A stretch of 64,000 nucleotides of DNA from Combretum micranthum. Taxonomy: Eukaryota > Streptophyta > Magnoliopsida > Myrtales > Combretaceae. The first letter of the stretch is position 1; the number at the start of each line of letters is the position of its first letter. Below are positions 38,255 through 49,181 of the stretch, one piece after another. The DNA is taken from contig JAMXBD010001362.1 in NCBI GenBank assembly GCA_024138025.1, positions 62,001 to 126,000 on the forward strand, written 5' to 3'. The position numbers were made by a program, and so were the translations under genes. A model generated the notes under the pieces. It worked only from the letters and a program-made list of their open reading frames with translations. It ran no database searches and was not told the DNA's origin.

Positions 38255-38877
38255 TGTTAATATAAGTATGATGTTAGAAAAAGTCTTACATAAGAAATAT
38301 ATGGATTATGTGAATAATTTAGCAAAGAAAGACATATTAATCTATTACTTTAAGTTCTTGCGTTATATATGGTGTTAAACTTATTAGTGTGTTATTTCAT
38401 AAGATCTATTTATAAATTTTTTCTCGTTAAAAATTTCCTCCTCTCCTTAATAAGTGATATTAGGATTGATAGTTTGATTGGGGAATTATTATAGGTGGCC
38501 CTTCCATGTAGAAATAAGAGTTTCGGGATGATGACTCATGAGTAAACCCATGATGCAAAGTAAGCAAGTAGGTAGTAGACCATTCACAAAGCGGATTTAG
38601 TAGAGTCAATTTGTAACGAGACACAAGATTTATATTTAAGGGAGAATAAGACGTAAATTCATTATAGAGACTCATACTCGATGAGAAGATTGTTAAGAAT
38701 ATAAGTATGAGGTTAGTAAAAGTCTCAAATGGGAAATATATTATTTAAAAGACTCATTAACCTGATACTTTAAGGTTTTGAATTATACATGGTATCAAAC
38801 AAACTTATTAGTATGCTCCTTTACAAGTCATTTGTAAAATTTCTTATTGTTGAAAGTTTCCTCCTCTCCCTAACAAT
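38255..38877 (+). mobile_element. TRIM-like element: two direct repeats of about 190 bp
   Basis: Copies start at 38,255 (tgttaatataagtatgatg) and 38,691 (tgttaagaatataagtatga) and end near 38,455 and 38,877 in ttcctcctctcc. Both contain a tactttaag-type block and then tggtgttaaac or tggtatcaaac, similar to the tRNA-Met primer binding site of plant retroelements. The spacing of 436 bp and absence of coding sequence fit a terminal-repeat retrotransposon in miniature, or two tandem remnants. Because the primer-site-like word sits inside the repeated unit, the true LTR may be only the first 100-110 bases. Confidence 0.6.
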
Positions 38878-39187
38878 AAATACTTGTACAAAGTAACAAA
38901 CAATAATCATCATTAGATATCATGGAGCATTGGTGAACAAATTAATTAGGTTTAGTATAGCATCCTACCTCATTGACTAAAGAAAGAAGGACAAAACCTA
39001 GTTATACATAATGAAACTAAACAAACACTTAACTTAGTATGAGATTAATAATGTGTAAGATAATTTCAACAGCCTATAAATTCAAAACTCTCTAAGCTAT
39101 TTCAAATTATATCTAATTATTTTGATATAATTACTAGTCCAAATAATTAATCTAAATATATATTATATATATATATATTTTTTTTTT

Positions 39188-39256
39188 GTGGGGGTTGGTT
39201 TGGGGGTGTGTGGTGTTTTTTTGGGCGGGGAGGGGTTGCGGTCTGGGGGGAGAGGG
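39188..39256 (+). other. G-rich island with G-quadruplex potential
   Basis: Within very AT-rich DNA the plus strand shows five or more runs of three to six G, including gggcggggagggg followed nine bases later by gggggg. It is preceded by poly-T. It could form a quadruplex; it is equally likely to be low-complexity or poorly resolved sequence. No gene is nearby. Confidence 0.55.
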
Positions 39257-39965
39257 AAAGAGCACGGAATACCTCTATATTTTCAGATTGCCTCCATAAG
39301 AAAGCTTCTATGATGAAGTATATGGTTTAATTTGTCTTTGCCTACTTAATCTGACTGGACGTAATGCATTTCCTAGAGAAAGTTTGATCTTATTATATTT
39401 TATTAGCAATGCAGTATATATAGCACATGATTCTTAAAGCCTTGAAGATACTTGATAAGTTCTAACTGGTGAAAAATTTTATAATCCAAATATCGTATTT
39501 GGATCATCTTAACCATTTTAGGATTCTTTTTTATTGTGTATCATATATCTTAGGTTAGTTTGTAATATTTTGAGTTACTAAAAATGATAAGACTCGTTAT
39601 GTTGTATTTAATAGGTACCCCTCTTGATTAGGTATGGTCTAGGTGGATATTAAGGGTTATGAAATAGAAGACGGGCATAATTTTTTTAGAACCTACTTTT
39701 ATAGGATAGGATACGAGTGAGAGGTCTTCATATTCTCTACTTATCCTAGAACGCATACTTATTATATAGAGAGTACATGTTTCAGGTATCTTATACTTAC
39801 TGTAAAATGTGTATTTTATTAAAAAATTATTAATTAATATTAATAAGTAAGAAATTAATAATAATACTTCATTTTCCATGTTGAGATCACTTTTATTTAA
39901 AATTATCATTTTTAAGCTACCTTTTAGAAAATTTTATTTAGAAAAGCTTGTACCATTTTATTATA

Positions 39966-41694
39966 AGGATAATGTCACGAACACTACCTGAACTTTCTAA
40001 ATATTTAATTAACTATCCAAAAATTAATTTGGTCAATTTACTACTTGTATAAAATTTTTGTGTCCAAAATACTAACTTCATTAATTTCGTTACATCCATC
40101 TGTATTGCTGGCATTAAGGATGTATCACGTAATGACACGTGTTGGTGGCCCATGTGAAACACATGCCACGTAGATAATTCATTAGAAAAGGTTAACAAAA
40201 AAACAAACACAAACTTAAGCATGGTTGAGTTGAATGAAACCATAAAATCACAAGTGAAAGGTGCTAACCTTAAATAATACAAACACAATCCATCTTCTTC
40301 TTGTTCTCCTTCTTCTTCATCTCACACATGATCGAGTGGTAATGGGGGGTCATCGAGCAACTGTGGTGTGTATTGGTGTTTAGAATCGTTTGGTTAGCTC
40401 TTGCATGAGATGAAGATGGTGACCTTGGTCTAGGTTTGATGGTTCATGATGGGTCACCACTTAGTGTGGGTTTCAACTAGGTGCGGGTTATGGCTTGATT
40501 TGTTGTTGTTGATGTAGGAGGGAGATTTTAGGTAGTGTGGTTATGCCTTTGAAGGAGATATAGTGTTTTTGTTTAGTGTATAATAGGTAGTGAAGCAAAT
40601 TGGGTAGGAATAGGCGGCATGATGGTCCTTGGGTAGTGTTGAACGTGGTTTTGGTGATGGAATTAATTTAGTGGAGTGGTTAACGATAGAAAGCAGTGAT
40701 GTTGGTTTTGGCTATTGAATTTGCTATGCTGTGAGTTGACTAAATCACTGGCTTGGGCCTTGTATTGTTCGTGTCGGTCTGATGTAGAGCGGTTGTTCAG
40801 TGTGGATAGGGAGTAGTCAGTGGATGGTTATGAAGTTTGGCTTTGGCATGATTGTTGTGGTGTCTGATTAAGATTTTGGAATGGGCAAGGTTTTATGTTG
40901 GGTTGTTTTAGGAGTTTGGTTGCGATGGCAATTTAACCAAAAGATCACAATATTTTGTGGTAAGTTCATTTTAGGTCAAAACATTTCAAAAAGTTTAAAA
41001 GAGGTCAAAATGTTTGGAAAAATGTCTTTTGAGATGTAATTAAACATCTCTCCTATTAATACATGTCAATGAGGCCTTAAAATTTTTTTGGTTTTAATTA
41101 AATATTTCTTATATTTATGTGTCAATGGTAACATCAAATAACCTACTTCTCTAAATATTGTAACATTTTTTTGAATTGCTAAAAAATGTTGTGACTTAAA
41201 ATGAATCTATTTACTAAACGTTGTGGCCTCTTTTCAATTTTTTGAAGTGTTGTGACCTAAAATAAACTTACCTCCAAATATTGTGACGTTTCGGTGTAAC
41301 CTACTTAATGCAAAACTCATGATGATGGTGAGGACGTTGGTTGTTGATGGTGATTGATTTGCTCTGGTGTTGGTTTTTTTGGTTTAGGAGATGGTAAATC
41401 AATTGAGATGTAAGGTATTGAACTTAAGCATTAAGCAAGGTTAAATTTACCCTTAAGTTTTTGGATGCTTAATTTCTTTGAGTTATTTTCGTTGCATATG
41501 TTTGATGTAGGCCACCAAGATGTGTCATTGCGCAATCGGTCCTTAATGCCAGTGTAGAAGGATGTAACAGACTAAAATAGAGGTAATGTTCTAGACACAA
41601 AAAGTACATATAAGTAATAAATTGACCAAATTAAAGTTTAGATAATTAATTGAATATTTAGGTAAATTTCAGATAGTGTTCGTGACATTATCCT
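39966..41694. mobile_element. Non-autonomous Mutator-like element, 1,729 bp, with 9-bp target duplications
   Basis: The ends are inverted copies: the first 20 bases, aggataatgtcacgaacact, are identical on both sides. Similarity continues for about 200 bases, including ggtcaattta, gttacatcc and ggcattaagga blocks. Flanking 9-bp direct copies of TTTATTATA lie at 39,957-39,965 and 41,695-41,703; a 9-bp duplication with long TIRs is the hallmark of the Mutator superfamily. The interior is GT-rich on the plus strand from 40,320 to 41,350 and lacks any recognisable mudrA transposase, so the element would need help in trans. Whether the interior is a captured gene fragment (Pack-MULE) cannot be told by eye. 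Confidence 0.9.
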
Positions 41695-42647
41695 TTTATT
41701 ATATTGCAATTTCTATTTTGAAAGAATTTTGATTGTATGTACTATAATTAAGATATACGGAAGTATTATTTATCTTCTAAAGCTAATAAATACATAAGTG
41801 CCTCAAAAGTATTTTTTTTTTATTTTAAATTTTGCTAAATGTTTAAAAATTTATTTGATGTAATGTAATTAGGTTTTACGGGTAGTTGTTATAGATCTTA
41901 ACTTTTACCTAAACGAATTTTGTATATTGTACAACTTATTATAATGATAAATTATTTTTTAAATTTCTTTGATAGGCCATTTATAATGAATGTATGAAAA
42001 GTAAGTAGTCTTAGATATTATATAAGCCATACATGTTATAATAAATATAAAAATTGAAAAGGAAAAAAAAAAACTATACGTGTCATAGGGTATAAACTTC
42101 GTGCTTGGTACTTTATAGGGTAACGTATTGGTAGGACTTAATATCATACCCATATTAGACTCACTCCTGACCATTACCATTATACCCACCTCACTATAGC
42201 CATCTGAACTTTACTACAATTACCATTGTCCATTGCCGCTACTATCTCAACTCTACCACAATCACCACCACTGCCCCCATTATCAATACAAGACCTGCAT
42301 TAAGTAACTATTATTATCATCACACTACCAATACCTTTACTATCACACTACTTTTGTCATTGTAATTATTATCTCGGAAATTCCATATATCGCCGCTATC
42401 ATTATACTATATAATCTCCTATATCCCTTAAACTTCATCCACACCTTTATTGTCAAGGGTAATATAATTGTTGCATTATTAACAACTCTATGCATCATTC
42501 TCATTATTGCCCTTGGATTGTTGTTACCACCTTCTACTAGTGGTCTGCATGGTTAGGGTTAGAACTAGAAATAGGATCAGAACTGAACCCTGCAGGTCGG
42601 TTCTAGAACTAGCAAGGAGCCGCCAGTTCCAAAAAAAAAATGGTTTC

Positions 42648-42887
42648 ATGCTGCGGTTGAACTCCCAATAATTTCACCAATTGTAACAGGTCATATTTTG
42701 ACAATAACGGATGTTGTTATATATTAAACTTTTCTTACTTAGATCCAAACGAAACCAAGCCGATTCTGGAGAAAAAAAAGCCCGGCCACATGATGCGGCC
42801 GAACTCCCAATAATTCCACCTATTTTAACAGATCATAATTTGACAATAACAGATATTATTATATATTGAACTTTTCTTACTTATATC
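42648..42887. repeat. Direct repeat, two copies of about 98 bp, 142 bp apart
   Basis: Copies at 42,648-42,745 and 42,790-42,887 share gaactcccaataatt, tttgacaataac and gaacttttcttactta-type blocks with few differences. They are flanked by CCGG-containing words (ggaaccgg, gcccggcc) up to 43,240. Family unknown. Confidence 0.75.
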
Positions 42888-44252
42888 TAAGTTCTTTCAA
42901 ACGTGTTCCTGTCCTATGGATACATGTAAACGATGTTTATATCTTTCCATAATTAATTATATATATATGTTTGATTTTAGTCTTAAAAGTTGGGACCAAA
43001 TATAATGTTCTAAGATATTCCCAAATAGATAAAACCAAGAAAATAAATAAACTTGGAGGCTCTATTTTGTTTTTTTTTTTTTTTTTCAATTTCATCTTTT
43101 TACTTGGATCATTTTTTCTCTTAATTTTTTTTTTCATTTCTAATTAAGGTTGGTTGTTGGAGTTAGGAGAGGAGCAGAAAAAAAAAAAAAAAAGATTCGC
43201 CGGTTTGGGAATCGGAACCGGGGTTCCTATTCCGATTTGATTCCAAACCAACGGCAACGTCCACCCTCTACCAATAAATCAATTCGTATCATTGTAACTG
43301 CACTGATGCTACTTTGAGAAAAAAAAAAAAAAGAAAAAAAAAGGTTAGGAAGCCCTCTTCGTTTAGATACGTTCATTTCAAAACCACAACACAAGCCCAA
43401 GGCCGCGATAACTAAATTAAAATCCGCAGATAGATTGGCCCAAGGACAAGAATTTCGAAGACAGTATCAAAAGAGTCTAGAAAACCGACCTAAAGCTCAC
43501 ATAACCGGAACCTTTTCTTATCTTTATAAAAAATAAAAATATAAAATCTGGTTTTTAGCTAGCATAAATAATAATTTATTTCCTTCCCATTCTATGTATG
43601 TTTACTTAGGAGAATGATAATTCTTAATCCATTATCATTCAATAATTTAATTTTTAATTTTATCATAAATACCTTTCTTGAAAACATCATCTATATAATT
43701 ATCTTCTTTCTATATAAAAATTTATTATAGATATTTTACTTTTTACTTAAATAATTACTTATTTTATTTATTACATCAAAATAAATATTATAATAATGAT
43801 TACAATTATATTACATTTATTCAATCGGAATTCAATTCCCTTCTTATATTATACCGTAATATCAATCAACCGTTACCGGCACTCCATTTGAGTCTATAAT
43901 TTCTTGTTTGCAATTTTTTTTTTTTTTTTTTTTTTTGGCCACTTCTTCCTTGCATTTGAATTCTCAAACTTTTAAGAACGAACGATTTCGAAACGGCTAT
44001 TTTATTAAGTTTCACAAACACTGGCACGCGTTGCATTGTTTCCTCTTAATTGACCAATACTTATTAATTTAATGGAAATAAACAATTGACTTGTTTAGTC
44101 CACTTAAAGAAAAAGAAGTTTGAAAACTTAAATAGGAAAAGAAAAGAGAAGTACATAATTATAAATTCAATCCTTAATATTTATTTAAATTTTTATGTGA
44201 ATTAGTATTAAAATAAATATAATAACCGATATATTAAATATTTGAGATAATT

Positions 44253-44770
44253 ACATAATTATCCCAAAAACTTTTAGAATTGCACGGACCTCCTCTTTTT
44301 AAAAAGCAAGCACATACACTCCTTGAAATATTAATATGGTACAATCATCTCTAAAACCAAAGTAACATTCTATTATGGTCAAAGAGTAAATAATACTTAA
44401 CATTCTTATTGTTGTGTTTTAATTTAGTTTTACCAATCATTGTATTATTTTAATAATTGATGAAAGATAAATTTATATAGGTTTTGGTTCTTTTCTAGAG
44501 CTAAATTTTTTTTAGAAGATTATGTTTTATATATTTGGGCAACTTAATATTTTCATTTTATATAGTTTTTCATGTCAACAAAAAAAAATATTATATGACA
44601 ATTACTTTTTATATTTTATTGCACAGATGAGAAAACATAGATACACAAAAAAAAAAAAAAAATTATTTTTATATGTGGGGTTCACCTATGTATGTTTCTA
44701 GGGGTATAAGTGCTTACTTTTTAAAAAGAGAATGTGCGAACAATATAAAAAGTTTTCAGGGATATGATGC
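44253..44770. mobile_element. TIR element of about 0.5 kb
   Basis: Left end gataattacataattatccc and inverted right end ggtaaattgcatcatatccc continue together through ctctttttaaaaagcaagca versus ctctttttaaaaagtaagca, giving TIRs of about 90 bases. There is no coding capacity. The outermost bases have the same pattern as the foldback at 27,083-27,846, so the two are probably one family. No clear target duplication. Confidence 0.65.
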
Positions 44771-45025
44771 AATTTACCATAAGTAGTTTAGTAGTGCATT
44801 TTATGGTTTCGTATGAATATGAACTGTTAGATAAACAACAGGATTGGTTCTCTTTAAAAGTATAAATTTTCCCATTTGTATTTGAATCTTTAATAGAATT
44901 TACACCTATAATGATTAATAAATATTATTAAATCTGTCGATAGCTTTATGATGCATTTGCTGTATTTTTTCCACAGCATATGGGAGTTGATCAATATCAA
45001 ATTTGACAACAAAATTGTGTTCACC

Positions 45026-45027
<2 letters not shown>

Positions 45028-45059
<32 letters not shown>
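45028..45059 (+). repeat. Poly-A tract, 32 bp
   Basis: Uninterrupted run of A. It could be the tail of a retroposed sequence but nothing upstream supports that. Confidence 0.9.
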
Positions 45060-45067
<8 letters not shown>

Positions 45068-46201
45068 CGAAATAGTTGTCCATACTTCTACCCATTTCTA
45101 CATTCTAATGTTGTTATATAAAAATGAAATTAAATCAACTTGGAAGAAAAATCTTCTCATAGAAGTTTTGGCACTTTTTCAGTTTGACCTCCATTTATTG
45201 TTGAATCTTGACAAATAAAGCCTCTTTACGTTAACTTTTTGTAAATTAGTTGTAGATTTTATCTATATTTTGTAAAAATTAAATGAAATAATCTAATTTA
45301 TTTAATAATTTAATTTTAATGTAAATATAATATTAGTTCTAAATATTAAGTTTGAAATGAATTTGATATATGAAAATGAATGTGTAGAAATAGATTTGAT
45401 ATATAATGTGTAAGTTTTTGTTAGTATAAAAAGTGTGTTAATAGCATGTTATGAATCAATACTATGTTTATTGATGTATGTGTATATGTGTGATGAGATT
45501 AATGCTATTATTTTATGTATATTAATGAGTGTATAGTATAATTAATGTTTGTTTCTTTTATGACTTAATATTATGTTTATGTTTAAAGTTATCAAAACAA
45601 CTTTTGAAATATCTTTGATTGTTAGCAGAATTTCATCAAAATTTAAGCTCATTTTTAAGCTTATTTTAAGTCCAAATTAGCCCTAAATCAAGCCAAACAA
45701 AGCCCAACCCATTACATACCAAAAAGTCAAAGTTTAAGATATATATGAGCCTTAATATTGATAAAAAATGCACTCTTTTGGCAGCCTAATATTTTTATTA
45801 CCCGAAAATACCACTTTATCTTCTTCCTTTGTTATGTTCTTTTACCCAAACAACTAGCTCAAATCCTTAGTAAAGAAAATCTTCTAGGCCCAAGTGTTCC
45901 TCTACAAGTTGAAACTTTTTCCATGTAAATAATACAAGTTTATAAGTTCTTTCTTACTCTTTCTTTTGCTTTGGAAGTTAAATGCATGTTAGCATGAGTT
46001 TGATATCATATATGAATTTGAATGGTTTTATGTGCTAATGAATGTCAGGTTGTGTTTTCATATTATATGGACTTGTTATATGTGTTATGGAAGTTGTGAG
46101 AAGTGTTGGTAAAGCTTGAAGTTGATTTTGAGTAGGTTAAGTTATGTGAGGTTTAAAAGGAAGTTAGAAGTGGTTAGAAGTGTAAAAGAGTGTAAAAATG
46201 T

Positions 46202-46463
46202 CCAATTTGGTACCTGAACTTTGACAAAAAGGTCAATTAGACAACTAAACTTAAAAAAAAAAATCCAATTTCATACCTAATTAAAGTTTCATGCCCAACA
46301 CTACCCTACTTAATCGTTGCCTAACACGTGTTCAATACTTAAAAAAAGATGAAAGAGAGGGATAGTGTTTAGAGGCATGAAAAGTTCAATTGGATATGAA
46401 ATTGAATTTTTTAAAGTTTAGGTATCTAACTAACATTTTTATCAATGTTCAGGTACGAAATTG
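46202..46463. mobile_element. Small TIR element, second copy of the AP-2 intron family
   Basis: Ends ccaatttggtacctgaactt and, inverted, ccaatttcgtacctgaacat are near-identical, and the inverted similarity runs for about 105 bases through aatttcatacctaatt. The centre carries gatagtgtttagaggcatga, also present in slightly changed form at 3,839-3,858. The element is 262 bp and non-coding. This copy has the better preserved ends of the two. Confidence 0.75.
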
Positions 46464-48980
46464 GGCGTTACCCCTATCTTAAATGATGTCTTCAGATAAG
46501 TTGTCCAAAAGTTCTTATAACTTACGAATACCTTAAACACATTTGGAGTTATCATAGGATATCGTAAATGCAAATCTCACCCTATTGCTTATAAAACTCA
46601 TGATTAAACCCTTAATGATGGATAGGAATGGCTTCGATAGAACGAGGCTTCCCAAAATCTTTTAGTTCATTGCATCAAAGCGGGAAATTTCACAATACTA
46701 ATCAAGAGATTCTTATGAAATTTTTTGCACCCAAAATAATTTCTTCAATTGTCATAAGCACTTTAATGATGATGCGAAGTAAGCTCATGATATCTTAAAT
46801 GCAATTCTGAGTGAGTTATTCTTCTCCACTCATCGTGTGATTGTGATGACCTCTAGTTGCACATGATTTCATACTTTGCATGTTTGGTTTTCTCATGGTT
46901 TCAAAATCTATAGATAGATTTATGGGTGACCGACCAATTTGTGTTTCAATTAATACAAAATAGTGCAAAAAAACACAATTTACGTAGCTAAGCACTTCGT
47001 AATTCATTCAATACAAGATAGTGCAAAAAACACAATATACATAGTAGTGTACAACAAGTAATTTAATCTCAACAATCAAATAAAGAGTCATTTATTATCT
47101 TCAAGCTTAGTAGTGACTTTGGTAAATATAGAAAGAACATTATTAATAGTTCTCAAAACATCCACCTCGTTTTGTGAGGTGGTTAATGTGTAAACCTAAG
47201 AATAATTATTTAGAGTTTCTTATCACCATTAAACCACTTTCACTAGGAAATATGCAAGTTGGAGTATGTTACTTCAAAATCCAATAGTTGTACTTTTCCA
47301 TCACTCGAAATGTGTCTCAATAATTATTATTTAACTTAATCGAGATTATTTAATGTAATTTAATTTGTTTCATCTAAAAAAAATTGAGATTGAACCAGAT
47401 TAATATACTTGCTTTATCTAAAAAGTTTAGGATCAGTCCGGATAGGGTTGAAGCTGAGCGGCTGCAAGATAAGTCTGTTGGATCGAATCGCCAGTTCAAA
47501 ATTAGACCACTGGGTAAGGGCCAGATGGGAGTAGCAAAACACCAGTTGGATGATGGGCTTCTTCTTTGTGAGTTTTCTCAATGTTTTCAGCTTTCCGCTT
47601 CATATTTTCACAACATCGCAGTATCATGAGATTGATGTTTCACCATTAGGAACTCCTCTGTCTCTCTATCTTTCTCTCTATATATATATTAAGAAAAGTA
47701 TGGAGTGTGGCCTATGCATTCATTATAAAGAAATAAATAAGATAATAGATCACATGTAAAAATATTATTAGTAGTTACACACCATTTATATATTATACAT
47801 GACGTGTAACATCACCGAATCTTTAGTTGAACGTACTAACATAAATTAAAATTTTAAACCTGACTAGTAGATATTTGGACTAATAGCTTGTGCTGAATAT
47901 CGAAGTCCGGTTTGTGTTTCCATGAGCTGTGGCCCATAGTGTAATCAGAGTCATCGTTGGGCTATGGTTGGTTAGATGTGGATGGTAATAAGAAACACTG
48001 GAATGATACTATAATATAATAGTTAAAAGTGAGAAAATAAAATAAAATAAAATAAAATCAATGCAGTTCAACTGCAAATGCAACCATTAAATACGATTCA
48101 GCTTTTGGTTCAGCTATTAAATAGAACTCTGTATCTGCCCGAAAAAAAATTATATATATTTATATCAATAATTCTATTATAAGAAATAATATCCACATTT
48201 AGCTTACTTTACCTTACGTCTTGGAGCTAAAGGGCACTCTTACTGAGAGCACATCATATTTGTCACGATCTTTTTTGGAATGTCAATATAATAGTAATTT
48301 ATAAATTATAATATATAATAATATTACACTTAATAAGTAATAAACATATCGAAATTAAATCAACTTATATTAGAATCACATAAATATTTTCTTTCTCATT
48401 TTACAATATTGCTTAATTTTAATCCAACTTATATTCCCTTTTCTATCATTCTTTCATTTATTTATTACCCTCTTATACAAGGTACCGAATAGGAGGTTTG
48501 TTATAATTCTATAAACAAGAGTATCTGGCTTATCATTTAAGTATTGGCTATTGATAAATTATAGAAAATTAACACAATAAATATTTAATAAGATTGCCGT
48601 TGATAGAAATTTAGATCTTGTCTTAAAAGAAAGATCAAATACTTAAAATGGAGAAAAGAACTTTTTAAAAAAGGAGATTCGAAAGGCAGATAAAGAGGCG
48701 AAAAAAAAAAAAAAAAACCTAATAAAGCAAAGCAACAAGCATAGAGCATATTGTGGAAACTAGAAACCAGGAACTAGAAACATCGGATGGTCCAAGTCCC
48801 ACCTAGGAGTGCACAAACCAAAGTTGACAGCGGCTTGAAACACTGCATGGAAACATCAAGACGTGTGTCCTTTCACATATATACCCGCATATTACTATAT
48901 AATGTAGACTCCGTTGGTTTCATCACACATCATTTGGCTCCAAAAACACCCCAACTTCACATTCCGCAAGCTCAGCAAAT
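46464..48980. other. Intergenic DNA upstream of PDAT, no gene seen
   Basis: Mostly AT-rich. A patch at 47,385-47,560 reads open for about 80 codons but has no similarity I recognise. An AAAAT repeat lies at 48,034-48,058 (a similar one is at 18,631-18,655). Confidence 0.5.
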
Positions 48981-48987
48981 AAACCCC

Positions 48988-48994
48988 TATAAAA
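48988..48994 (+). promoter_or_regulatory. TATA box of the PDAT gene
   Basis: TATAAAA in the context cccctataaaaccagc, 194 bp upstream of the start codon. This would place the transcription start near 49,020 and leave a leader of about 160 bases. Position and context fit a plant TATA promoter; the call is inference. Confidence 0.55.
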
Positions 48995-49181
48995 CCAGCT
49001 AAATTTTTGCTTTCTTTTACCATAAAAACAAACAAATCATTCACTCTTCTTGTGAAGTTCTGCTTCAAGGCCACGACATAGCATCATGTGATCGCTATAA
49101 AATTTTTCATGTAAATGGGTGTCATGTGGTATTAGGTTTCATGGTTTGCTCTTGTATTGTTTTTGACTTATATTCTGTGTG

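Noticed and set aside
47384..47629. 81-codon open frame upstream of PDAT
   Set aside because: No family resemblance, no splice partners and no promoter context; chance opening is sufficient.
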